Shown one piece after another: positions 6,896 through 13,471 of a DNA stretch of 21,180 bases (positions within the stretch are counted from its first letter, which is position 1; every line of letters begins with the position of its first letter). Origin of the DNA: a virus; the IMG/VR virus record IMGVR_UViG_3300037549_000028, positions 1 to 21,180 of that record; one strand, written 5' to 3'. The position numbers and the translations under genes are program-made. Under the pieces are notes generated by a model. The model was not told the origin of the DNA. It worked only from the letters and a program-made list of their open reading frames with translations, and did no database searches.

Positions 6896-7597
6896 ATGAA
6901 TTACTCGCAGGTTTCGTTGACGAATCTCGCGTTGAACCGCATCGGAGCACGCGGCGCGATCACCAGCATCAACGATTCCAACCCCAATGCAGTCAAGGCT
7001 CTCATGTGCTGGGACGTTGTATTTCAAGAGGTATTGTCTGAGCGAGACTGGAAGTTTGCGAAGACACGCGCCGATCTTCAACTGAGCACTACCACTCCAC
7101 TGTACGCCTACCGCCACGCCTGGTCACTGCCCGCTGACTTTCTTCGATTCGTGCGCCCGCACAAACGGCCCCCAGATCGGAACTATGCTTGGTTCTGGGG
7201 GCCGGAGGGCTTCGGATTCTATCACCGTGAAGACCCTCCATTCTGGCCTCCCGGCCATGTCTATGTTGTCGAGACTCTGCCGACAGACGGCAACCGATAC
7301 GTGCTGACGAACTTCGGTGGATGCAATGGAACAGTCTCGGCAAAGATCAACTACATCCGCCTGATCACCGACTACACCCAACTCATGCCGGGGTTTGTGA
7401 ACTGCTTTGTGAACCGACTTGCAATGGAGTTGGCAATCGGAGTGACCGAGGACAAGCAGAAAAAAGATGACCTCCGAGCCGACTACAAAGACAGCCTCAA
7501 CTCGGCGGAGGCACAGAACGAATGTCTCGACTATGAGCAGGACGAAGCAGGTAGCACAAGTTGGCAGGATGCGGGCCGCTTCGTGAGGGGCTGGTAA
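6896..7597 (+). CDS. Tail tubular protein A / head-to-tail adaptor (T7 gp11-like)
   Basis: A 233-aa protein matching the podovirus adaptor that forms a ring under the portal and receives the tail nozzle. It opens with the family's typical helices: VSLTNLALNRIGARGAITSI, then CWDVVFQEVLSERDWKFAKT (about residues 43-62). These are followed by 'PLYAYRHAWSLPADFLRFVR' (75-95), INYIRLITDYTQLMPGFVN and the helix RLAMELAIGVTEDKQKKDDL near the C-terminus. The pattern 'lN.lG...i.si.d.....a..c...y......el..W.FA' and 'y.YayaLP.DclR' is diagnostic. The gene lies one reading-frame overlap (TAATG) before the nozzle gene. A strong 10-bp inverted repeat (7167-7203) lies inside the coding sequence. Confidence 0.88.
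   Translation: MNYSQVSLTNLALNRIGARGAITSINDSNPNAVKALMCWDVVFQEVLSERDWKFAKTRADLQLSTTTPLYAYRHAWSLPADFLRFVRPHKRPPDRNYAWFWGPEGFGFYHREDPPFWPPGHVYVVETLPTDGNRYVLTNFGGCNGTVSAKINYIRLITDYTQLMPGFVNCFVNRLAMELAIGVTEDKQKKDDLRADYKDSLNSAEAQNECLDYEQDEAGSTSWQDAGRFVRGW
7167..7203 (+). repeat. 10-bp perfect GC-rich inverted repeat inside the tail adaptor gene
   Basis: GGCCCCCAGA (7167-7176) and TCTGGGGGCC (7194-7203) are perfect complements separated by 17 bases. They would make a strong stem in the mRNA. No U-tract follows. It encodes ordinary residues (RPPD...FWGPEG), so it may be a coincidence of codon use, but it is the strongest hairpin I noticed in the window. Confidence 0.5.
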
Positions 7598-8547
7598 TGC
7601 CGAGAAAGAGTTACGTTACAAGAAACGCGCTGAATGCGGGAGAAATTTCGGAACTTGTCTCCTTCCGAGATGACGTGGACAAGTACAAGAGCGCGTGCAA
7701 AATTTTAGAAAATTCGATTCCTCTTGTCGAGGGTGGCGCGAAGAAAATGCCAGGGAGCTACTTCGCTGGCCCTACCGCGCTCGGCGGGGCGATGTTCACG
7801 GCCTCAATCGCAGGGACTGCCATGACCGTAACAGCCGTAAACTATGGCACGCTTCGGGTTGGGCAGACGGTCTATGGTGATGGCGTGACTGCCGGAACCA
7901 CCATCGCCACCATGGGCCTAGGAACGCAAGGCGGTGCTGGTCCGTACACGGTCAACAATTCACAGACGGTTCCGAGTGAACGAATGATGACGGCGGCAAG
8001 CGGGAAAAGCCGACTCGTACCGTTTCAGTTCTCGACAGCGCAGGGAGCTATTCTTGAGTTCTCCGCCGGGGTTGTGCGAGTGTGGCAAGCGGCAACTCAA
8101 GGATATTGGTTTCTTGGAATCACGACCGCCGCGCCGAATGAGCCGAACTATGATCCATCGCACCTTTATGCTGCCAACGACATTGCTCTGATCGGGCCGA
8201 CTTCGTTCATTTCTTCGTATGGAGGAACGCCTGCAGGTTCGCTCGCCATCTCGTTCCCCTATGGCGCAACTAATTCCAGTTCAGTGTGGGTCACGTTCTC
8301 TGTCAACACGTCCGATGTTCTCAGTGTCACCGCTACCGGGACAATCCCGTCTCAGGGAATCAACATCGCACTAGCGAACGCGACCCACGCCAACAATTCA
8401 GCCGCAAACATTCAGGCAGCCATTCGGGCCTTGGTTTCGCTGAACACTACACTGAGCAACTTCGTAGACTTGTCCGAGTGGACGGTGACACCAGACACCA
8501 CCTACTACGCTACGCCGTGGATCATCGCGCCTGTGAGTGAGCCATGA
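7597..8547 (+). CDS. Tail nozzle (gp12-like / tail tubular B) N-terminal part, separate gene
   Basis: A 316-aa product carrying the start of a podovirus nozzle protein: NALNAGEISELVSFRDDVDKYKSACKILENSIPLVEGGAKKMPGSYF in sequential pieces (residues 10-56), then KSRLVPFQFSTAQGAILEF (137-155). In the family these two blocks normally lie close together. Here about 70 residues (65-134) with FTASIAGTAMTVT...YTVNNSQTV are inserted between them. Residues 170-316 are beta-rich and end PWIIAPVSEP at a TGA. The ATG at 7597 overlaps the preceding TAA and has GAGGGG six bases upstream; an in-frame start at 7561 lies inside the adaptor gene and is less likely. The remainder of the nozzle protein follows as its own gene at 8544, overlapping by 4 nt (ATGA). 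The two products probably assemble together in the tail tube. Confidence 0.8.
   Translation: MPRKSYVTRNALNAGEISELVSFRDDVDKYKSACKILENSIPLVEGGAKKMPGSYFAGPTALGGAMFTASIAGTAMTVTAVNYGTLRVGQTVYGDGVTAGTTIATMGLGTQGGAGPYTVNNSQTVPSERMMTAASGKSRLVPFQFSTAQGAILEFSAGVVRVWQAATQGYWFLGITTAAPNEPNYDPSHLYAANDIALIGPTSFISSYGGTPAGSLAISFPYGATNSSSVWVTFSVNTSDVLSVTATGTIPSQGINIALANATHANNSAANIQAAIRALVSLNTTLSNFVDLSEWTVTPDTTYYATPWIIAPVSEP
7789..7998 (+). repeat. Beta insert domain, copy 2 (in nozzle N-part)
   Basis: Residues about 65-134 of the 316-aa product: 'FTASIAGTAMTVTAV', 'GTLRVGQTVYGDGV', 'GPYTVNNSQTVPS'. It shares the motif order 'FT..I.GT...V....G.L..G ... T...YTV..SQT..S' with 5697-5912. It interrupts two blocks that are close together in typical nozzle proteins. 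Confidence 0.6.
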
Positions 8548-10775
8548 GTATTTTTCAACCACCATATGCGCCGCCTCCTCCTCCACCCCAAAGAAATCCA
8601 CCGGGTGCGTTTTCCTTCGTGAATGCGAGTTGGATTGGGAAAGTGGTATTGGCGAACCAGAACGATCAGTTTCCTCTTACCATCGACTCGAAAGGCGTGG
8701 TGGGCTGGAACTCGACATATTGGGAGTTAACGACAAACTTCGTCGGATACCCGCTTGAGGTTGCGACTCCATACCTCGAATCCGATTTGTTCGACTTGGA
8801 TTGCAGCACGCAGAGTGCGGACATTCTCTGGATATTCCATCCCAATTACCCACCCGCTTGCATTGAGAGACAGAGCGCGAATAGTTGGGCCTACAGCCTA
8901 TCGCTGCCCAACCAGCAACCCGGAGAGCCGCCGTATCGTGGAACTCTGGACGTGGTGAAAACGGGATACTCGGCTCTAGGTCAGAGCATCACTGCAATCA
9001 CTCAGGCGAATCCGTGTAACGTCACAGTGAGCGCATCGACGAATGTTTTTGCGAATGGTGCCCGAGTTTACATCAACCTAGTCGCTGGAATGGTGGAGTT
9101 AAATCAAGGCGAGTTCCTCATCAACAATACTCACCTTGGAAGCGGAGTATTCTCCTTCGACCTCTATGATCCAGACACTAGTTCAGGTGTAGATTCAACA
9201 GGATACATCAAATACACTGGTGGCGGATTCGCTGTCGAAGTGGTTCCGATGTTTGCTGCTACGGGCGATTATCCGAAGTGCGGCACGCTATATCAGGAGC
9301 GTCTTTGTGTTGGCGGGGCTTACAACACTCCCGCACAGTTAAACGGCAGCACTCAGGATGACTACCCTGAGTTTATCTGCGACCCGAATGCTGACGATCA
9401 CGCAATTCAGTTCACCCTGGTATCGAACAAGCTAGACCAGATTCTCAACATGATCGGAACGCCAAACGCTCTCCTGATTGGAACCTCTGGGGGCGTATGG
9501 ATCATGGCGGGAACTAATGGAGGGTCGCTGACACAGACCAACGTGATTGCAGCCAAGCAAACTACCGTTGGCGTCGGATCGATGCAACCGCAGTTGGTCA
9601 ACGATTCAGCCATCTTCGTTTCCCGGTCGGCGAAGATTGTCATCTTCATGGTATTCAATTTCTCGACGAACCAGTGGGATAACTACGACCTCACCCGACT
9701 CAATCGCAGCATCACGCTAGGGCCGACGCTGGCACAGTCTGGCATTGTCCAGACTGGATTCCAAATCGATCCGTACCCGATATTCTGGGCTGTTCGGGCT
9801 GACGGGCAGGTGATCGGCTTGGTATTCAACAAGCAGGATCAGGTGTATGCATGGTTCCGGGTTAATATGCAGTTACAGGGAGGCAACATTGAGTCCCTCG
9901 CTGTGATCAGCGGAACGAATCAGGAAGATCAGGTTGCCATAGAGGTCAACCGGACGATCAATGGAGTAACTCAGCGGTACATAGAATACTTCATGCCGCA
10001 GGAGATGTATGGGCAGTTGTCGAACGCCTTCCTCGTGAACTGTGGGCAGCAGTTGAGCCTTCTGCCGGCCGTCGCTATCACGGGAATCTCACAGGCAAAT
10101 CCAGCCGTAGTCAACGCTCCGGCGCACGGGTTCTCGGATGGGATGACGGTGCAGATCGCAAACGTCCAAGGGATGACTGACATCAATCAGGACGCTACCG
10201 AGGCCTACACCATCGCGGGCGCGACGACTGACACCTTCCAGTTGGTCGGAATGGACACAACCACTTGGCCCGCCTATACGGGCGGCGGTACGGTTATGCA
10301 GGTGGCGAACCAAGTAACCGGACTGAGTTACCTTCTCGGACAGACCGTTGTCGCCGTAGGCGATGGCGCTTTAATACTTGAGCCGACCGTTGTCACATCC
10401 GATGAGATGACGTTTCCCTACTACTGCAACCTGATCACCATTGGACTCCCTTATCAGGTAACCATTCAACCGACGAATCCTGTACTGGCAACATCAAGCT
10501 CGACAACTCGCGGGATGAAGCAAAAGTTGGACAGGGTTACGCTATCTTTGTATCAGTCCATGGGAGGTCAGTACGGAACGAGCCTAAGTTCAATGTACGA
10601 CATAGTTTACGATCAGGGAACTATGGGACAACCGCCAGCGATGGCGACAGGAGAATATACCCGAGATTTGGATGCGGATTGGGATGACCGTTCGACCATC
10701 TACATCACGCAGAATGACCCGTTTCCGTTTACCTTGCGCGGCTTGATTATGAGACTCAGTTACAATCCTGATTAG
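8544..10775 (+). CDS. Tail nozzle (gp12-like / tail tubular B) main part
   Basis: A 743-aa product containing the rest of a podovirus nozzle. It begins with a proline run (P10-P15). LEVATPYLESDLFDLDCSTQ (71-90) and SADILWIFHPNYPPACIERQ (91-110) follow, then TLYQERLCVGGAYNTPAQL (248-266), IQFTLVSNKLDQILNM (288-303), LLIGTSGGVWIMAG (310-323), TQTNVIAAKQTTVGVGSMQPQ in pieces (330-350), IFWAVRADGQVIGLVFNKQD (413-432) and NRTINGVTQRYIEYFMPQ (469-486). These are the classic order of nozzle propeller motifs. Two FCCH-like modules (residues 147-228 and 509-586) are inserted. The ATG overlaps the TGA of the upstream gene, and a TGA also closes the upstream frame of this gene, so a simple readthrough or single-base frameshift at the junction cannot join them. 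Translation is probably coupled. Confidence 0.85.
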   Translation: MSIFQPPYAPPPPPPQRNPPGAFSFVNASWIGKVVLANQNDQFPLTIDSKGVVGWNSTYWELTTNFVGYPLEVATPYLESDLFDLDCSTQSADILWIFHPNYPPACIERQSANSWAYSLSLPNQQPGEPPYRGTLDVVKTGYSALGQSITAITQANPCNVTVSASTNVFANGARVYINLVAGMVELNQGEFLINNTHLGSGVFSFDLYDPDTSSGVDSTGYIKYTGGGFAVEVVPMFAATGDYPKCGTLYQERLCVGGAYNTPAQLNGSTQDDYPEFICDPNADDHAIQFTLVSNKLDQILNMIGTPNALLIGTSGGVWIMAGTNGGSLTQTNVIAAKQTTVGVGSMQPQLVNDSAIFVSRSAKIVIFMVFNFSTNQWDNYDLTRLNRSITLGPTLAQSGIVQTGFQIDPYPIFWAVRADGQVIGLVFNKQDQVYAWFRVNMQLQGGNIESLAVISGTNQEDQVAIEVNRTINGVTQRYIEYFMPQEMYGQLSNAFLVNCGQQLSLLPAVAITGISQANPAVVNAPAHGFSDGMTVQIANVQGMTDINQDATEAYTIAGATTDTFQLVGMDTTTWPAYTGGGTVMQVANQVTGLSYLLGQTVVAVGDGALILEPTVVTSDEMTFPYYCNLITIGLPYQVTIQPTNPVLATSSSTTRGMKQKLDRVTLSLYQSMGGQYGTSLSSMYDIVYDQGTMGQPPAMATGEYTRDLDADWDDRSTIYITQNDPFPFTLRGLIMRLSYNPD
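8982..9227 (+). other. FCCH-like beta module 1 within the nozzle gene
   Basis: Residues 147-228: SITAITQANPCNVTVSAS, then 'FaNGarVyI..v.GM.eLNqgeFlI', ending 'DsTGYikYTGGG'. This matches the FCCH-type module (named for ubiquitin-activating E1 enzymes) often inserted in phage structural proteins. Here it is a structural insert, not evidence of ubiquitin chemistry. Confidence 0.65.
10068..10301 (+). other. FCCH-like beta module 2 within the nozzle gene
   Basis: Residues 509-586: AVAITGISQANPAVVNAPAH, then GFSDGMTVQIANVQGMTDIN, 'aYTIaGaTtDTFqLvGmDtT', ending PAYTGGGTVM. It has the same order of motifs as module 1, and closer to the usual form ('apaHGfsdGd.V.i..v.GM..lN'). Confidence 0.7.
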
Positions 10776-10785
10776 CGGATTAAAT

Positions 10786-11232
10786 ATGAAATATGAAATC
10801 GTGGATTTAACGGAAGAGTACCTCGACAAGATGTTGGAGGACGCACCGAAGACAGTTCTGACTGAGCAGTTGAAGCGTGCCTACTTCTCTCTAGGCAGCG
10901 CGTCACGGTGTCTCTTGTCTGACGGTGTTCCCGTGTTCGCTGGAGGGATTGTGAACCTGCAATGGAATCGCGGGGAGGCGTGGATTCTTCCTACCAACTT
11001 CTTCCGCAAGCACGTTAAGGTCTGCATCCGAGGTCTTCGGTTCTACCTACCGTGTCTCGCCAGGACTCACCAATTTTCGCGCGTGCAGGCGACATGCGTC
11101 AAGGGTGTCCAAGCGTCCATTATCCAGCACATGGGATTCGACTACGAAGGGACTCTAAGGAAGTTCGGGCCGTCCGGCGAAACCTGCGATATGTACTCGC
11201 GTATTTTCGAGTTGAAAGAGGAGCGAACATGA
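10786..11232 (+). CDS. GNAT-fold internal virion protein (T7 gp13-like)
   Basis: A 148-aa protein with acetyltransferase-like layout. Residues 43-58 (LLSDGVPVFAGGIVNLQW) form the central strands, RGEAWILPTNFFRKHVKVCI (62-81) follows, and VQATCVKGVQASIIQHMGFDYEGTLRKFGPS spans about 100-130. Podovirus proteins of this pattern sit between the nozzle and core genes, as T7 gp13 does, and seem to have kept the fold without clear catalysis; a true acetyltransferase of the virion or host cannot be excluded. No good Shine-Dalgarno is seen. The ATG lies in an AT-rich tandem repeat (ATATGAA twice, 10784-10797) whose second ATG opens only a five-codon frame. Its TGA overlaps the next ATG (ATGA). Confidence 0.75.
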   Translation: MKYEIVDLTEEYLDKMLEDAPKTVLTEQLKRAYFSLGSASRCLLSDGVPVFAGGIVNLQWNRGEAWILPTNFFRKHVKVCIRGLRFYLPCLARTHQFSRVQATCVKGVQASIIQHMGFDYEGTLRKFGPSGETCDMYSRIFELKEERT

Positions 11233-11696
11233 CGCCTCAATCGTCCTCGGCGGGGCTGTTCGGAATCGGTATGGCGGGATCGGCGCTCACAGGGTACGGC
11301 CAGTACGAAGCTGGTCAGCAACAGCGCCAAGCCTACGACATGAACGCTGCGAACCAAGAAGAAGCTATCATCCAGAAGACAGCTTCGCGGGTTGGCGCAC
11401 AGGGAAGTGCCTATGCATCCTCTGGAGTGGATATTCAGTCTGGCTCGCCACTGCTTATCATGGCGGCAACGGCGGCACGAGGCGCTGGACAGGCTCGGCA
11501 AGAGGGCGACATGCTTCGCTACGAAGGGAACATGGCTGCATGGAGCGGAACCATGAGTGGCATCGGATCGTTTATGAGCGGGATGACAAAATCTCTGTCT
11601 GCTTACTACGGTGCTACGGCGAAGTCTCCGGCTCCGTCATTGTCTCCATCATCTTCTGACACAGGAAATATGGGTAGCTGGTCGGAGTTTGACTGA
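11229..11696 (+). CDS. Internal virion / ejection protein (T7 gp14-like)
   Basis: A 155-aa protein that in podoviruses travels in the capsid and is ejected into the host envelope ahead of the genome. It has a hydrophobic Gly/Ala-rich N-terminal helix (GLFGIGMAGSALTGYGQYEAG, residues 9-29), then a Gln/Ala-rich helix, then the family signature GAQGSAYASSGVDIQSGSPLLI in pieces (57-77), and AARGAGQARQEGDMLRYEGN (82-101). The Ser/Pro-rich tail is probably flexible. The start at 11229 is fixed by GAGGAG five bases upstream and by ATGA overlap with the GNAT-like gene; an open frame extending back to 11052 lies inside that gene and is discounted. Its TGA shares an A with the next ATG (TGATG). Confidence 0.8.
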   Translation: MTPQSSSAGLFGIGMAGSALTGYGQYEAGQQQRQAYDMNAANQEEAIIQKTASRVGAQGSAYASSGVDIQSGSPLLIMAATAARGAGQARQEGDMLRYEGNMAAWSGTMSGIGSFMSGMTKSLSAYYGATAKSPAPSLSPSSSDTGNMGSWSEFD

Positions 11697-13471
11697 TGGC
11701 ACAGATACCAGGTGTTCCCGATATCGAACCCGTACAGGCTAACCCAAGAGCGTTCTCGCGCGGCGGGGAAGCCATTGCTGGGATGGGCGAAGACATTCAA
11801 GGGATTGCTCTATCAGGACTCCAGATTGAGAATCACATCCGAGAGGCGAAGAAGCACGTCGATACCCTGACATTCAGCAATCAGGCGAACGCGATTGTCG
11901 AGCAGACTCGGATTGACCTCGAAAAGACGACTGATTCCAGTCAAGCGAAAACCGTTTCAGATCAGGGGATCAAAAACCTCAATGATCTTGTAACCCAGTG
12001 GACTAAGGCAGGATCGCCCGCCGCTCCGGAACTTGGTTTGTACGCGCAAAGCCTAACTCCATCGCTTAATTTTTCTGGTCAGCAGAGAGAGCTAAAGTTG
12101 ATGGCGGAGAAGTTACACGTTGAAACCGTTGACCAGCTAAAGACTCTTCTTCCGTTGGCCGTGACCGCTCACCGCAGTGGAGACAAATCGCAGGAGCAAG
12201 CGGTCTTTTCCCATGTGAGCGATATCTTTGATAACGGAATCCAGACTGGCCTGATTACTCCGTCCGGCAAGAAACACGCGATGGAAGAGTTCCAAGAGAA
12301 CTTTAGGAAGGAACTCAACGATGCTGCTATCAAGAGCGTGAATCCGGCAGAGCGAAAGCAGGCGATTGCCCAAGCGACCAAAGGCGGAAGCGGGCCACTC
12401 GACTTGACTGGAATGACCGAAGGCGAGAAGGACGCTCTTCGTATATCCGCGCAGGATTGGGACAAGAAGATTACTGACCAAGCCGAAGTTATGGACACCA
12501 ACGGGTCGCTCAATCATTTCTACGACATCATCAAATCCGACCCTGCGTTAAAGGATAATCCCGCTGGAGCCATGAAGGTCGTGACCGATGGAGACTGGCT
12601 GGTAAAGAACGGGTTTGTGGATGAGAACGGAAAACCGAATCGAGTTTTGGCCGATAAGGTTTTGATCCCTGAAATCAATCGCCAGTGGGCGCTCAAGGAA
12701 AAAGAGGAGTCCGATAAAGCCCAGAAACTTGAGGAACATTGGCTCCCGCTCGCCGAACAGGGAAAGGTATCTCGCGGTCAAGCTGGCTTGATTGCATCCG
12801 AATCTCCTAAAGCGAGTAGCGCAATTATGCACGCCGTGATCGAGAATGAGAGGTACAACAAACAGATTGCCGCGATAGGAAGGGCGGCGGCAACAGAAGA
12901 GAGAAAAACACGTAGCGCCGAAAGGTTGAACCAAATCTTCTTGGATTCAGATTCCGGAAAACCTCCATCGAAACGAGAGATTCTTGAGATGCCAGGTTTG
13001 ACCAAAGAAGATCAAGTACACGCGGTGGCGTATGTAAACTCCATTGATAAAGACCCAATCCTTACACCATTCTTGAAGCAAATTGATAAAGATGGAATGT
13101 TTCCTGATGACAGTGAGGGAGTAACCAAGAGAGTTGTCACTAAGAACGCAATGATTCAGTACCGTAATACGCATCCCAATGCATCATCGGTAGAACTAGG
13201 CGCACAGATGGAAGAACTCCTAAGTGATACCAATCAGGAAGCTATCGGAAAAGCATTGGATGAAGCCCACGCGAGGATGACGGGAACGCCAACAGAGAAG
13301 TCGGGATTCTGGTCACGATTCACGAGCGGTAACTCAACAGGTGGTGGGCTACCGGGATCCAAGGGATCATCCACTAAAGGCGGAACGATGTACGCCCGTG
13401 ATCCTCAAGGTAAGCTGCACAAGGCTCCTGCTGGAAGTCAGTTGCCCGAAGGCTGGACGGTGGAGAAATGA
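11696..13471 (+). CDS. Large helical internal core / ejection protein (T7 gp15-like)
   Basis: A 591-aa protein, highly charged and predicted by eye to be almost wholly helical, with Gln-, Lys- and Glu-rich segments. Segments such as IREAKKHVDTLTFSNQANAI (about residues 49-68) and the NRQWALKEKEESDKAQKLEE helix (about 329-348) suit a long rod-like core protein. It lies between the gp14-like and gp16-like genes, exactly as gp15 does in T7, and would line the DNA ejection conduit. No signal peptide, membrane segment or catalytic motif is evident. The C-terminus is Gly/Ser-rich, then MYARDPQGKLHKAPAGSQL and PEGWTVEK, a 'DP.Gk.h.aP.G..LP.GW' peptide seen at ends of phage virion proteins. It overlaps both neighbours (TGATG and ATGA). 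Confidence 0.75.
   Translation: MAQIPGVPDIEPVQANPRAFSRGGEAIAGMGEDIQGIALSGLQIENHIREAKKHVDTLTFSNQANAIVEQTRIDLEKTTDSSQAKTVSDQGIKNLNDLVTQWTKAGSPAAPELGLYAQSLTPSLNFSGQQRELKLMAEKLHVETVDQLKTLLPLAVTAHRSGDKSQEQAVFSHVSDIFDNGIQTGLITPSGKKHAMEEFQENFRKELNDAAIKSVNPAERKQAIAQATKGGSGPLDLTGMTEGEKDALRISAQDWDKKITDQAEVMDTNGSLNHFYDIIKSDPALKDNPAGAMKVVTDGDWLVKNGFVDENGKPNRVLADKVLIPEINRQWALKEKEESDKAQKLEEHWLPLAEQGKVSRGQAGLIASESPKASSAIMHAVIENERYNKQIAAIGRAAATEERKTRSAERLNQIFLDSDSGKPPSKREILEMPGLTKEDQVHAVAYVNSIDKDPILTPFLKQIDKDGMFPDDSEGVTKRVVTKNAMIQYRNTHPNASSVELGAQMEELLSDTNQEAIGKALDEAHARMTGTPTEKSGFWSRFTSGNSTGGGLPGSKGSSTKGGTMYARDPQGKLHKAPAGSQLPEGWTVEK

Noticed and set aside
8530-8550. Sequencing indel joining the two nozzle genes
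   Set aside because: A stop codon (8538-8540) closes the second frame just before its ATG, and the first frame stops at 8545-8547, so a single indel near the junction does not yield one clean frame. An error further upstream cannot be fully excluded without reads.
8982-10301. Ubiquitin-like chemistry from FCCH modules
   Set aside because: No adenylation or catalytic Cys domain accompanies them; FCCH-like modules are common structural inserts in phage tail proteins.
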